From Moniliophthora roreri (taxonomy: Eukaryota > Basidiomycota > Agaricomycetes > Agaricales > Marasmiaceae): a stretch of 64,000 bases of DNA. The stretch is taken from NCBI GenBank assembly GCA_001466705.2, contig LATX02000212.1, positions 248,001 to 312,000 on the forward strand, read 5' to 3'. Under the pieces are notes generated by a model. That model saw nothing but the letters and a program-made list of their open reading frames with translations. It was not told where the DNA came from and made no database searches. Each line of letters begins with the position of its first letter. The stretch's first letter is position 1. A program made the translations under genes and the position numbers. Positions 21,912 to 33,924 of the stretch are shown here, piece by piece.

Positions 21912-23695
21912 ATGGCCTCATTCGTTGCCGCAGCCGTAGCACCTCTCTCCTCTAGATGGACTCGTAAACGAAGAACGCCATCCAGTCATCATTTTGACCC
22001 CGAACGAGGCGATGCACTTGGCCCTATTCAAACTCAAATCGGTCCAAGCTCAGGTTCAAGCAGGATGTCCGATGCCGAAAACTTTTCAACCTCACCAGTA
22101 GCCACGTTCGGGCACGGGCTTCAAAGACATACTTCCGATGTATCGGAAAGGCAGCTGAGCAGGGTATCAGAAGAAACTGCAGAGTTTGATAACGAGATGG
22201 GAGAAGGGTTCGAGAATGAAGGACGAGATGTAGAGGAAAACGACAGTGACCTGGAAGAAGAGCTGGAGGAGCAAGGACTCTATGCGGGTACGATCGCCTT
22301 CAACTTTTACTCTGCCAAAGTCTTAAAGAGGAAGTTTTCAGGCTCATACAGAAGACTGTTGGCCTTGTATGCACTCACCCCAGTCACCTTCGTGATCCTC
22401 TTCATCATTTTGGCGCTCGTTCCCGAAGTCATACGCTCATTCGAGGACAAAGAAACGCCTGTCGGAGACTATCCGTATGCGCATTATATCCCATTCCCTA
22501 TACCAGAAGTCCTCGTGGCAGGCGGCACTTGGTCACTGTGCTACTTACTCAACGACCTCGTGCTCGATCTCTCATTTTGGTTATGCAACATCACGTACAG
22601 GTTGCTCTTCTTTAGCACACATTCCACGCAATCAATACCACCGCCTATTTCAGCCATACCGTCGATTCTTCTATCACGAGCCGTCTATGCGGCTATCACC
22701 GTCTTGCTGCGCCTATTGACTATTCCGATCCTTCTTATACCCCAGTTCAGCAGCCACATCAAACCGACGTGGCATGATTTTGCGTTCAGGCGTGTCTGGT
22801 GGATTGGGTTAGGGTGGGCGGCCTTCGAGGCCATAGCGGGGATCAAGCAGGGGTATGAAGGTATAGCGCTGTACAAGGACGTCCTTGTAGACGTTTCGAT
22901 GTTGAAGAAAAAGTGGGCTATCACAGATTCATCAGGTGATGCTACGCCTAAGGTGTACGGCGCTACTAGGAATGCTTCGAGTAGCTTACCTAGAGAAGCT
23001 TCAACTACCGGAATGCATGACCAGGAGCACGGTTTCATTGATGGGTCGAGCTCAAATCTGCAGGCCCGCGGCCGGTTACCGCGTACGCCTAGTGAGGATA
23101 ATGACGATGAAAGACAGCCACTCCTCGGACGGGGGCGTACGGTCTCCGTTTCGGTAGACTCTGTGCTTCTGGGCTTGAGTGCTGAAGCTTTGCATGAGTC
23201 GGTGGAGACGGAGGTAGAGAAGGAATTGGATCAACTCGTGGCAATGAGGGCGAGGGATGATTTGGAGAGAGTGTATGGAATTCCGTTCGTTGTAAGTTGA
23301 ATGTTTGTACCACTGTCTAGTCAGATGCTGACCGTGTCGTTACTCTGCAGTATATACCAGTGTTCATATCCTGTCTCCAACGTGTCAACTCTCTCCTACT
23401 CTCCATTGGATTCATCCTCGTACTGTCGAGCACCTACATACTCTCTGTTCGGCCGCTTGTCACACCTGCTCAAGTAAATCAATCCACTCCACCGCCTGTT
23501 GGATCTCTGAACTCCGTTCCAAATTACCTCGCCATATCGCTACCCCTCGGTATCGTCCTTCAATTTTCGCTCTATCTCCTACACACCCAACTTATCCTCC
23601 CGAGAATCGGTGTACACACAGTCGTCTACATCGGCCTTTTGGTTTCGCTAGGGTTGTTTATTGCAGGGTTGGCATTGTGGGACGCGGTGGCATGA
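21912..23695 (+). CDS. Conserved-looking multi-pass membrane protein, unknown function
   Basis: Two exons (21912-23291, 23351-23695) give 574 residues. The first 135 residues are polar and acidic (ENDSDLEEELEEQGLY). Then come hydrophobic segments LLALYALTPVTFVILFIILA, VLVAGGTWSLCYLLNDLVLD, ITVLLRLLTIPILLIPQF and WWIGLGWAAFEAIAGIKQGY. A cytosolic Ser-rich loop with DDERQPLLGRGR follows, then VNSLLLSIGFILVLSSTYIL, LAISLPLGIVLQFSLYLL and VVYIGLLVSLGLFIAGLALW. The ERQPLL sequence looks like an acidic dileucine sorting signal, which would suggest endosomal or vacuolar targeting; this is inference. I do not recognise a named family. Confidence 0.85.
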
Positions 23696-25960
23696 CCATG
23701 TCATGACTTTTGGTTTGACTCAATCTAATTATATGAATCTCATTGACGTCTTTACTTGCTTTGCTGTACCAGTACTAGGGTATCAAATGGACACGGAGTT
23801 CAAGCAGAACGTGGGTATGCTGCACTGGTATACGTGCACATGTGCGAAGATCATGGTGTATGCCGATAGCGACACAACCGAGTCTATTTTCTCTCAGGGT
23901 TTCATTTATGACTGTGGTGACTGAGCCGTGGATACTACTGATAGGATCACACAATTCTCAGCTTCTCCAGAGTTGATTTCTCATCCTATCGACCTAAGCG
24001 ACTCCATTGTTTTATGTACCATCTTCTCAAGACCCGAGCTTGACTCCTTTCTGTTCACTATTCGGTCCACGTATGTCTTCTACAATACTGGAATTACTGA
24101 GCTTTCTCATCGTTTAAACAGAAACGAGTAAGTGTCAATCATCTGATTCACTGTATCATGACATGTGAACCCAATAAGTCATGAATATCAGCACCCGTCC
24201 CTGGCACTCCAATCGTCACCGTAAGTTTGCAGCCTCGAAAAGTACATATTGACAGGCTTGATGGGTACATACGGGTTTTTCAAAAGTGCCTGCGGTTAAT
24301 TGTAGATCCGATTGACTCAGTAGTGCATACGAGTTCCAGCTTCGACACGAGGGCAGTTATATTTCATTCCAGGCGAAGATTGATGCTCCGACCGCTTCCT
24401 TTGTATGCGAGATTGCACCCACTCTCAACTATCTCGAGGACTCGGAGGGGGCTGATGATCATCCGTCTGTCAGATCTCGGTCCAAGCCCGATAGGAAACA
24501 TTTTGACGAGGTTGACCGTCAACCGTCGACCACTACTTATATCATTGTTGACTAGGGTGAAAGCCCGAGGGGCAGATTCGCATCCTGAAACTCGGGCTGA
24601 AGAACCGGGCATCGAGGTGTATGACAGTTGGACCAAGAGACATGAGGTGACATTGTTCAGTCGCCCCGAGCCTCCGTGCGTCCTGACAGTTTAACTAGGC
24701 TTTTACCTCTTGTGGCTGTAGATCTCCTCTCCGGGCCATTGAGGTTACGACGAGCGGTCGGATGCTTTAGAGCTCGCTGGGGATTATCCTGAGCTCAGAA
24801 CTCGCGGCCTTCGCAGTCCCTGTTACTCCGAAAGACAGTCTTCACCGGTGAGGATAGGCGTCCGATATCCGCGTACATGGTAACAGCAAGCTCTTCTTTC
24901 GCTCACGGGTGTATTTTGAGGTTATTTACCGTCAGCTGATTCCTGCAATTTCGACGCCACTGATAATCAGGACTAACATAGAATGCCGGTGGCGTATCAC
25001 TCTGGAATTATTTGGTGGGTGGCTGAAAGCCGAGGGATACCATTAACGCCTTGCGGGACTATGGGATTGGACTACGGCGTTGTAAGACTAGTGATTACTT
25101 ATCAATCGACAATAAAGTCTCACTAGTTCATTTCGATCCGTTGACAGTGAAACAACTCACGCACTCGTGCGGCGTGAAACGTGTTTCCAGCTGGTAATGA
25201 GTGATCAGGGTCAACGAGACGAGGAACATGTAAGTACTGATTATTGATGACAGACGGAACGATTGAATGGATAATGACTGAGCGACACCGGGCGTCACCC
25301 GCTATAAGGATTCTTCCACGTCCACAACCCCTTTGGACTAGGAGTGCGGAACAGATTTCTCAAGAGCGTTCGAGCCAGATGGATCGCATATTTTGCATGT
25401 TCCGGGGTAGACGGGACAGACATTGAGCTGATGGCGGGATTGGTAGCCTTTGAAGGAACCGGGCATTCGTCCCGGAACTTCGCTAGCAGAGAAAGTAACA
25501 GGGAAGATGGAACATGGTGAGAATGATACATTGAGTCACCAAAGTCGTTGACGATGACAGATCATTTGCACTGGTTTAGTCGTGTCCGACATTCATGGAG
25601 AGGCCCACAAAGAGAGTAACAAAATGATAATATACAAGATAGGATTTGCTTCCTGTGGTAGCTAGTTAACTTAGAGACTATGAGTAGAAAGTAAAGGACA
25701 CCCTCCGAGGGTGTCTCTATCAAGGCGGCGCAACAGGGTAAATGTTGTGGGCAATTTAGGATCGGGGATGGCAAGTCCAAATTTGGCAAGTTGATACTAT
25801 TTCGAGTTCCTGACAAAAATCGCGGCATCAAGAATCTAACGCGCTGTAGGCTGTAACTGCCTTCTCGCGTGATTCGTTCATTTGTCCTTGATAATGAGTG
25901 GAGGAACGCTGATTTTCATTCCCTTCTTTTTCCACCTTGACCTCCCGCCCTCGTCCCCTC
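23696..25960. other. 2.3-kb gene-poor stretch with possible decayed coding pieces
   Basis: No intact gene could be built. On the + strand, 24400-24545 reads PTLNYLEDSEGADDHPSVRS onward and stops, and 24600-24650 reads EPGIEVYDSWTKRHE before a GT. A further open piece near 24755-24845 is acidic and ends at a GTGAGG donor. These could be exons of an unrecognised or decayed gene. A short near-perfect hairpin (GACACCCTC-C-GAGGGTGTC) lies at about 25697-25715. The right end should contain the promoter of the G-alpha gene. Confidence 0.35.
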
Positions 25961-28487
25961 ATGCGCTCCTTTGACGAGGACCCGCTCAGCCTGGCGATAG
26001 CACCGCCCCCAAATGAATCTCCGGAAGAACGTCAAGCGAGGGAGGAAGCTGAAGCGGAGGCTCAGAGAATCAGGTTCGTCGTTGCACAGGCTCGGCTGGC
26101 CATCACCGTTTCTAAATATTATCTGCAGTGACGAGATAGACGAGCAAATAAGGAGAGAGCGAGATAATGAGAGGAAGAGAAAAAAACCAGTCAAATTGCT
26201 GTTGCTAGGTATGTACTTGCATATGAGTGCATAGTGATCTAAACTGACGGTGTAAAAGGTCAAAGTGAAAGTGGAAAGACCGCAACATTGAAGAGTTAGT
26301 TCTACCTTCTACTCATCGGCCCACGTGTCCTTAACCCCATGCAGATTTCCAACTAACATACGCCCGAAATGAATGGTTACAAGAGCGCTCCGCATGGCGA
26401 ATGGTCATTTTCTTCAATCTCGTTCGGAATGTCAACGCTATAATGGATATACTATCTCGAGAAATGTCAGCAGCAGCCTTTTCACCGTCCGACTATGTTG
26501 GGAGCAGCGACGACTCGTCGGAAGACGTACCCGATGGGCGGCCCTTGTTAAAATTCAAGGAAAAACACCGACTACTAAAACTCCGGCTAGGCCCTCTTCG
26601 CCGAATACAAACAGACCTCGAATGCCGACTCGGTGCCAGCGCTGTCGAGCCTCATTCCACACCGGGAAGCACAGCCGCACCTTTTGGAGATCCTCCCGAA
26701 GATGCAAGCCAAAGACATCCCAATGAGTTTTGCATCAACTCAAGTAATGGTTGGAAAACCGCCCTGGAGAAGGTCAAAGTCACCATGCGGCCGGGACGCG
26801 CAGATATCAATTCAGGTTCTTTACGCAAGATACGGAGTGTGGACGACGAAATTTCCGAAGTTATCGCTGGATGTAGAGATGATATGAAGGCTATTTGGGA
26901 GGATCCCACCATACGAGAAATGTTAAACCGTTCCAAGTTGAGGATGGAGGATTCTCCAGGATTGTGAGTACCGCCGCAGTTCGTGATTTTGTGCTGAAAC
27001 ATACTGATTCCTGGGTTGCTCAGCTTCTTGAACGACGTCGAGCGAATTGGAGTCATTGATTATCAACCCACGGACGATGATATTATTCGGGCACGACTAA
27101 GGACTCTAGGCGTCCAAGAGTACAGGATTACCCTTGATCATGGTAGGTCATACTAATAAATCGAAAATGCAAGGCATTACTTAAGTCCTGGCCTCAGGGC
27201 GTGCCGTTGGTCAAGAGTGGAAATTATACGACGTCGGTGGCACTCGTAGCACTGTATGTTCGGATCCAGATTGTCTGTGCGGTTTCTGACACATTCATCA
27301 GCGCGCGGCTTGGTATCCGTACTTTGACGACGGTGAGATTCTATTGCCATTCCTTCAGCTAATTTAATGCTAAATCATTCGGACATAGCCCATGCCATCA
27401 TATTCCTTGCGTGAGTCTTGCAGCTTGCTTGATCGCAAAAGAATGTTCAAATCAAAACCGATCAATTTAGGCCTAGTACGTATTTCACCTCCTACACTGG
27501 TGACACGGGCTTACGTCCTATGACTAGTATCCTGTTTTAATGAAAAGCTAGCAGAAGGTGCGTCTGGTCCTGTCATTCAGCCTCCATCACAAATAAACCA
27601 TCAAATTAGATCGCAAAGTTAATCGACTAGAGGATAGCTATCTACTCTGGCGCTCCATTTGTTCGTGCAAGCTACTAGCACGAACGCAAGTCAGTCGGCC
27701 CCTCGATTTCACCGATTTGTTACTGATACTTGACTCTGAACAGTTCATCCTGTTTTTGAACAAATGTGACCTCCTTCAAGTATGTCCTCTCAGTTTCGCA
27801 GCGCCACCATGACTTACCTGGTATAGGCCAAGCTCATGCGAGGTATCCGAATCCGCGATTCTGTCCCAAGCTTCGGGGACCGTAAAAATGATGTCAATAC
27901 AGCTACAAGGTGTAAGTTGTTCAATCATTTGATATCTGTTGGTGATCATCCTCCCGAAACTGCCGACAATTCGTCATCTCTACTATCAGTTGCTGTCAAG
28001 TTTACCCCACGTTCACGGTTCCATTCATGCACGTTCTCGACATCTGGCTAACATGTTTCACGCAGATTTCCAACAGCACTTCAGGGAGATTCTGAAGCAG
28101 CATTCCCCGGTTACGCGCCCGTTCTACGTACATCTTACGTCTGTCATTGTAAGTCTTCTCCGCCGCTCTTCCTCGTTTCAAAAACAGTGCCTGACTGAAC
28201 CGTCTTCAGGATACCCGATCAACTGCTGCCACACTTGCGACAGGTATGTATGATGTCTCCACCTCTTCTCCTTCCCTGACACCGAATGGAGTCTTGGTCC
28301 AAGAGTTGTCCAGGGATGGCTTTCGGGACCCTCTACAATGGGTCCTAGATTCATCGCCACACTTGATGGTGTGATCTTCCATCTGTTCTCTCCTGCATTC
28401 TTTGCGCAGCATTCGCTGACCATCTGTCCTTTTACAGTTGAAGAATCTATTCTACGGCACAACCTGCGTCGTGCGGACCTCATGTGA
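25961..28487 (+). CDS. Atypical heterotrimeric G-protein alpha subunit
   Basis: Sixteen exons join in one frame from the ATG at 25961 to TGA at 28485-28487, giving 492 residues. The P-loop is GQSESGKT (about residues 65-72). Switch I is RARLRT (catalytic-type Arg about 307, Mg-binding Thr about 310). Switch II is DVGGTRS with Thr about 338 where the GTPase Gln normally stands. The guanine motif is LFLNKCDLL (NKxD about 403-406). The TCAT box is replaced by TSVI. The N terminus MRSFDEDPLS lacks Met-Gly, so no myristoylation is expected. The helical domain carries a long Ser/Pro/Asp-rich insertion (about residues 125-220). One exon is only 5 nt (27471-27475). It acts downstream of GPCRs at the membrane; slowed GTP hydrolysis is inferred from the Gln change. 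Confidence 0.93.
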
Positions 28488-29049
28488 TCTTTCACTCTCA
28501 TCTCTACGTATTCCTTGTATTTGAAATGACCCCTATCCATCGCCCTTTCGGACATGATTTATATCTTGCTGGCTTGGATCATTGCTACACTGCTTGCACT
28601 TGCTGTCTGCTTATCTGCCCCATAATACTGTCTATTAGCTGTATTATCACCTACACTAAGATCACATAGTCCTTACGTTGATCTACGACTCTTTACTTAT
28701 TCTATCATTATTGATTCCGTCGGTCTTTCTCTTTCCTTCTCAATTCCATTCACACATTTTGACATGTATTCTTTACTTTCACACTTGTCTGACTGGTTCA
28801 TTTTTTGTTTCTCTCATGCTATGTGTATCATGTAGCCGCAGTACAATGTTTCTTTCGACGGATTACCTTTCTGTGTCATACGTATTAATGTCAATGTCGA
28901 TCTTATTAGAGTGCGAGAAAACGATATAAGTTATCAACTCGATACATCCAACCAATCAAACAACGATAACTAGGGTAGGGTGAAAACAAAAGTGTAGGGC
29001 TTGTGTCCATCAATAAAGCAGTGGATAGCAAGTCCCATCATTCCCGATC
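28488..29049. other. Convergent 3' intergenic region
   Basis: 562 bp between the stops of the G-alpha (+) and exchanger (-) genes, AT- and pyrimidine-rich. The open frames at 28484-28669 and 28678-28929 are hydrophobic by composition (T-rich) and have no protein features. It holds both 3' UTRs. Confidence 0.5.
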
Positions 29050-31467
29050 CTATGATGGCCTGCTCTCAAACGTCGAAGGAGAATTTCTTATCAACGGACT
29101 GCCACGATTTCGACTGTCACTTCTATCTCCATTTCGTACACCATTCACAATGGCGGATAACGAGGAATGTCCACTGCCGCTGTTCTGGGCAGGACCGGAT
29201 AAATCAACCTCGTCCTGTCTTCCTCTGAGTTCGTCCTCGCTATCGGCTGGGGTGCCAAAGCCACTTCCGGGTGCGTCCTCGCCTATTCCCGGACCAGCGG
29301 CGCCAGGGCTAACACCTGAAGACGTTCTTCCCCTGCGAGCCCGTCTAGCGTGGAAGGTTCGGCTCGCGGTGGCGTTTGAGAATAAGGGAAGAAGATATCG
29401 CTCGTCCAACGCTTGGAACCATTTTCCGTCTTCGGTTAGACCAGCACCACCAGGTGACGCTGGGGCACTGGCGATGGTACCGCGCCTAGTACTATTACTA
29501 GCACCGACCGTAGGTGACCCTAGTGAATTGGTACGTGCATGTGTCGCCAACGGTAGCACTTCGGCTTCCGAATCAGAATCGGATGCAGAAGCGGCCGAGA
29601 ACGCTCCTGTAGTAGTTGCTGTCGCTTGATGATGATTATAGCTTCTCGATGCATAATGAGATCCTATTCTTGCTGCACTTCTTGCATACGCTTGCGCAGA
29701 GGCAAAGTACGAGGGCTCTTCTTCCTCAAAATATCCACCTCCATCTCGGTATCCCCAGCCCGCGTTCGAGTTCCTTCTCCGTCCTGGACGTCCAAGACCA
29801 ATAAGGTTGTTATCTTCTTCGTCGCTGTCACTCGCGCCTTCGTCCTCCACACCGGTGCGGATACCCAACACCTCCAACATCCTCGCTGTCGTACCACCAA
29901 ACATCAACACCGTCAATACGACGACGACCAAGACAGTTGTCCGCAGTGTGAGTGCATTGTCACCCTGGAACCCAGCTGCCAATGCCACACCGACAGCACC
30001 TCTCAACCCCGCCCAAAAGAGCATCATCTGATACGAATGGGGAAGTTCTTCCTGTCTTTGTCCCCGAGCATGCTTCAAGAAGAAGTTGATGAACTCTGAT
30101 AAGGGGAATACGGCCGCGTAACGCGTAAAAATGACTGCGACAGTCGTGATGGCGATAAATAGCGGTTTGACATAGTTCTTGTCACCTGTTGTTGGTGCAG
30201 AGGTGAATAATGCCAAACCAAGATAAACGAAGATAAAGTTTTCGGATAACTGGGCGAGGGTGGCGAAGATGTATTTAGTTGTCCGTTGCGTGCGTCGGGA
30301 CATGGTGTGATAAGCATAGTGTTTTAGGGTGATACCACAGAAGAGGAGGGAGACGATGCCTGACATCGTGAGGCCATTGGAGAGGAAGTAGGAGGTGTAA
30401 GCGAGAAGTGCGACGAGACAGCTCTCGATTTGGGGATATAATGAAAGGGAAGAATGTTTGAGGATAAGTGATGTCAAGAGTCCAATGACGACTCCTAACG
30501 CCATGGAGACGCTGAAAGAGAGTAAGAATATCCCAATTCCGTGGAATATGGATTGCACGTATATTTGAGAGCCGTGGAACTTGGTGAGTGTCCTGTGTGT
30601 CATTAGACAAGGACCTTCGCAAGGACACACACGTACTCACTCGTACATGACGATACTAACTGCATCGTTCAACAAGCTTTCTCCAAAAATGATGGTGTAT
30701 AGCTTAGGGTCGACCTTGTACTGATTGAAGATTGCGAGAATGGTCACTGGGTCTGTCGCGGAAAGCGTCGACCCAAAGGCCAAACATTCTATCAATGATA
30801 TTTCGAGTCCCTCTAGGCCTAGGAATTGGTAGATGTACACTAGTACACCGACACCGACGGCCGAAATAAAAGTTCCGAGAAATGCAAAAGTGAGAATCGA
30901 GCCAAAATTTCGGAAGAAGTTTTCCTGCAAAAAGATGAGATGAAATCAGACGAGGTGGCGGAGAAGATGTGTCTATACCTGCTTCAGTTCGTAGCCAGAG
31001 TTAAGGATGATGGGCGGAAGCAGGAGGTTGAAGAAGAGCGTATGTTTAAAGGTCTAGGAAAACGCGTCAGTAAGGAGTTGAATGTCGCTGGAGATGGGGA
31101 CGCGTCGACAAACGCAGCTGTTATGAATATCCTAGTCCTAAAGGACTCCGAGCGAGAAAAAGAAAGTATCATGACGGCTCACCAGCATTTCCTGAATTAC
31201 TGAACCCGGACCAGCAATCCTCACAACCAAACCAACCGCCATTCCAGCAAATATCGACACAAGAGTTTCATGAATGGCTCGTATGCGCTTGATTTGAAGG
31301 TAATAGGACGTCCAGAGACTCATAATGAGCAGAACGCACACGATCAATAGTGACCATGACGAGTAGAATTCTTCATCAACTGCGCCAACTGGAGTGGTAG
31401 GAGATGGTGAAGCTGCCGCTGTATCGAAGAGAGAAGAAGAGCCTGGTATAGGTGGAATGTCCGCCAT
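29050..31467 (-). CDS. NHX1: Endosomal/vacuolar Na+(K+)/H+ exchanger (NHX1/NHE type)
   Basis: Four exons (31467-31183, 31053-30979, 30924-30641, 30592-29050) give 728 residues. The N-terminal 75 residues precede about 12 membrane helices. Family motifs are FFNLLLPPIILNSGYELKQ (the amiloride-binding-like helix), FGSTLSATDPVTILAIFNQY, FGESLLNDAVSIVMYE (ion-binding ND pair), ENFIFVYLGLALF and FWAGLRGAVGVALAAGF. The C-terminal 230 residues are a cytosolic Ser/Gly/Asp-rich tail. NHX1 exchanges lumenal protons for Na+ or K+ in late endosomes and vacuoles, setting pH and salt tolerance. All junctions are GT-AG and in frame. Long + strand frames over the tail (29003-29629) are antisense shadows. Confidence 0.95.
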
Positions 31468-31890
31468 TTTGGTACGTCGTTGTGGACGGTCCAGGACGAT
31501 GAGCGTGTCTGGCTGACTAAGCGCAGCGGCACGACATCAGATGTGATCCTTCGGAAGGCGAGAACACCGGGAAATAGGAATTCCCGGAAATCTGCAGAAG
31601 ACTATTATGAAGTGATGCAACCCAGCGCTTAACTAGTCTTCTGGCAGGCTTCTGCTACAGTTACGGCTGCCGAGAAAGCAGGCTGCATGTCATCGTCTCC
31701 TTGGAACACGGGAATCAAGTCTGAGGCAGCACTTGTCGTGTGCTCGACCCATCCATACCGTCCATCTGCTACTTGTACAGAAGGGTAACTACTCATTATC
31801 ACGGGCCATAAAAGTTCGCTGTCCAATGTAGTCCATATTTCAAGTCCAAGTCCATGAAATGAAAAAAACATTCAAACTATTCAAACCATC
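31468..31890. other. Intergenic spacer
   Basis: 423 bp upstream of NHX1 and downstream of the GPI gene, both on the - strand. It contains the NHX1 promoter and the GPI gene 3' UTR. No gene is seen. Confidence 0.4.
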
Positions 31891-32976
31891 CTAGATCTGA
31901 AGGACTGAAGCCACCCCGCACAGTACAAGGAGCGGAAGGCTGATTGAAGCGTGCATAACAGCACCATTTCCAGCGTTTCCCTGAACACTCCCAGAACTAG
32001 AGCCAGTTCCCCCATTGTTGTCACTGCCAGCCAAGGATCCGTTTCCATCTGGATCTCCACTGGTAGTAATATTCCCAGCACGAACCTGAACAATCTTATA
32101 ATCAACTCGGCGGCCCCGTGCGCGGCATGCATTTGTATAGCCTGTTCAAATTATCAGAGAGGATCATGACAGGGAGAGCAAGAGCACACTCACCATCCAT
32201 CAATGATTGAGCTTCGAACCGCACATTACCATTCGATTGAACGTTATTCGCCACGCATGAAAGACAATCTTCATAGTGGCCTGCTGTGTCATCGCGACAT
32301 ACGCAGTCGAAATAATTTGAAGATGAGTTGCATGCCTGTACGTGCACTTGGTGAGCCGCAGAGAAAAACCAGAAGAGTCACATTCCAAAACGTACAGCAA
32401 ATCCATTGTCTTCGGATGAGTCGTAAACGATTTTACACTCATCATTGCATCGAGGCCAGTTGGAGTTGTTAATCTCTCCCCAAGGCGTCGAAGCGTTAAA
32501 CCGCAAATTCGAATCCAACGAGTCGTTCGAAGATCCGACGGTGCTGGGGTTGATTGTGTTGTAGTAGAGATGAAGTCCATTCGCGCGGCATGTCTCAGTG
32601 AAAGTGTTCATGTAGGCCTGCGCTCGCGCCTGGACACTCGGATCCCAAGTTTGGGTGTTGGCGATACAGGTGAGACAATGATCATAGTCGTTACTGACGT
32701 CTTGCGTGCATACGCAGGAGAAGTAGTTGGAGTCGTTGTTACAGGAGGTGAAACGACCTTGGGTGACATTCCGGCATTGAAATGTGCACTGGGAGAATGA
32801 ATTTACTTCCCCCCAGGGTGTCGAGGTGTTGAATCGTTGAGTAGACGCTTGACGGGAAATGAGAGGAAGAGGATCAGATAAAACTGTGAGGTGAAGTGAG
32901 ATTGATAAAGGTGAAAACAGGACGACCGCAGCGTACCTCGTTGAGCAAGCAAGAAGAAGAGAACTTTGGAGAACAT
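31891..32976 (-). CDS. GPI-anchored Cys-rich surface protein, tandem copy 1
   Basis: Four exons (32976-32937, 32883-32396, 32335-32194, 32141-31891) give 306 residues. The signal peptide starts MFSKVLFFLLAQR. The mature chain holds two similar modules, each starting RFN-STPWGE and carrying a Cys pattern of the type C-x3-C, YFxCVC, and (H/E)xCLxC(I/V)AN. The tail is Gly/Ser/Asn-rich (DPDGNGSLAGSDNNGG) and ends in a hydrophobic segment (LPLLVLCGVASVLQI), a GPI signal. It is 70-80 percent alike by eye to the next gene. A TATA-like GTATATGAAG sits about 40 bp upstream of the ATG. It is probably a cell-wall or membrane surface protein; function unknown. Confidence 0.88.
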
Positions 32977-33924
32977 GACGGTCGTAAGATGGTTTTCCAA
33001 ACGACGTCAGTTAGCCCTTCATATACTCTGAAAAGCTGTTACCCTAGCGCCACTCATGGATACTTTTGGATACTTGCGCTAAGACTGAAGATCCGCGGCC
33101 GACCGGTTTATGTACGTCTGAATTGTTTTCGCTGCTGTTGAAAGAATGCAAATCGCAGAAGGAAAAGCCTTGTTGGAGCTTGGGTACACAGGAAACCGCA
33201 GTTTGAGCGGGGTATAGGGTGGATTCATGGTTGTCTAAAGTGACGAAGGGCCGAGCTGATCCACCTCTGACTCGTGTCCAATTTCATATTCAGAATGAAG
33301 TTGTCAGAACCGGGAGCATAAACTGTCAGCTGCTGGACACGAAGATTGATGCGTTGAATTTGGAGGATGAATTACTCTACACTTACGATTTAGTACGCAT
33401 TCGTTGTCTCCACGACTGGCCATGATACGTCGTTTAACAAATCTGATCCTCCAACTTGTCGTGAGGAGTGAACACGCTCAAATGATTAGTGGTTTGTGGA
33501 GAGGTCAGTACTAGTGGGATCTTTTTCTCGCTGCGTTGGCTCGGAATCAGGTGTCATCGAGCCTGGTTCATGCAAGCATACGGAGTTCAATTTGGAGGGA
33601 CCTGTGGGATCGGAGATAAAGGGGTCAGCAAGGATCTTGCCCGAGAGTGCACTGGATGTTCACCGCCATGCACAGTTGCGAATTCAGTTATGCACGTAGC
33701 CTTCGCGGTTTGAGGCAGTTCCTGACGTGAGAAAGGATCGCGATTATGGAAGAGGACGAGAGGCCCGATGGACGGTCACGGCATAATCATTCTCCAGACA
33801 CGGGAGATTGATGCGCATGATGCATCCATACTAAGTTACGGGTCATCATATTCATATTGGCTGTCCATATCCAGTCCAAATTACTGAATACAAGTGATAT
33901 TGAATGAAAAATCTTCCAAAAATT
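32977..33924. other. Spacer between the tandem GPI genes
   Basis: 948 bp. The first 80 bp (33000-33055, with TTAGCCCTTCATATAC) match the corresponding promoter of the second copy (35025-35085). Similarity continues in patches to about 33650, showing the upstream region was duplicated with the gene. No other gene is seen. Confidence 0.55.

Noticed and set aside
25916..26263. - strand 115-codon frame
   Set aside because: Antisense to exons 1-2 of the G-alpha gene.
28484..28929. Small hydrophobic frames after the G-alpha stop
   Set aside because: T-rich 3' UTR sequence gives hydrophobic codons by chance.
29003..29629. 208-codon + strand frame over the NHX1 tail
   Set aside because: It is the exact antisense of the Ser/Gly-rich exchanger tail, and its composition is explained by that coding strand.
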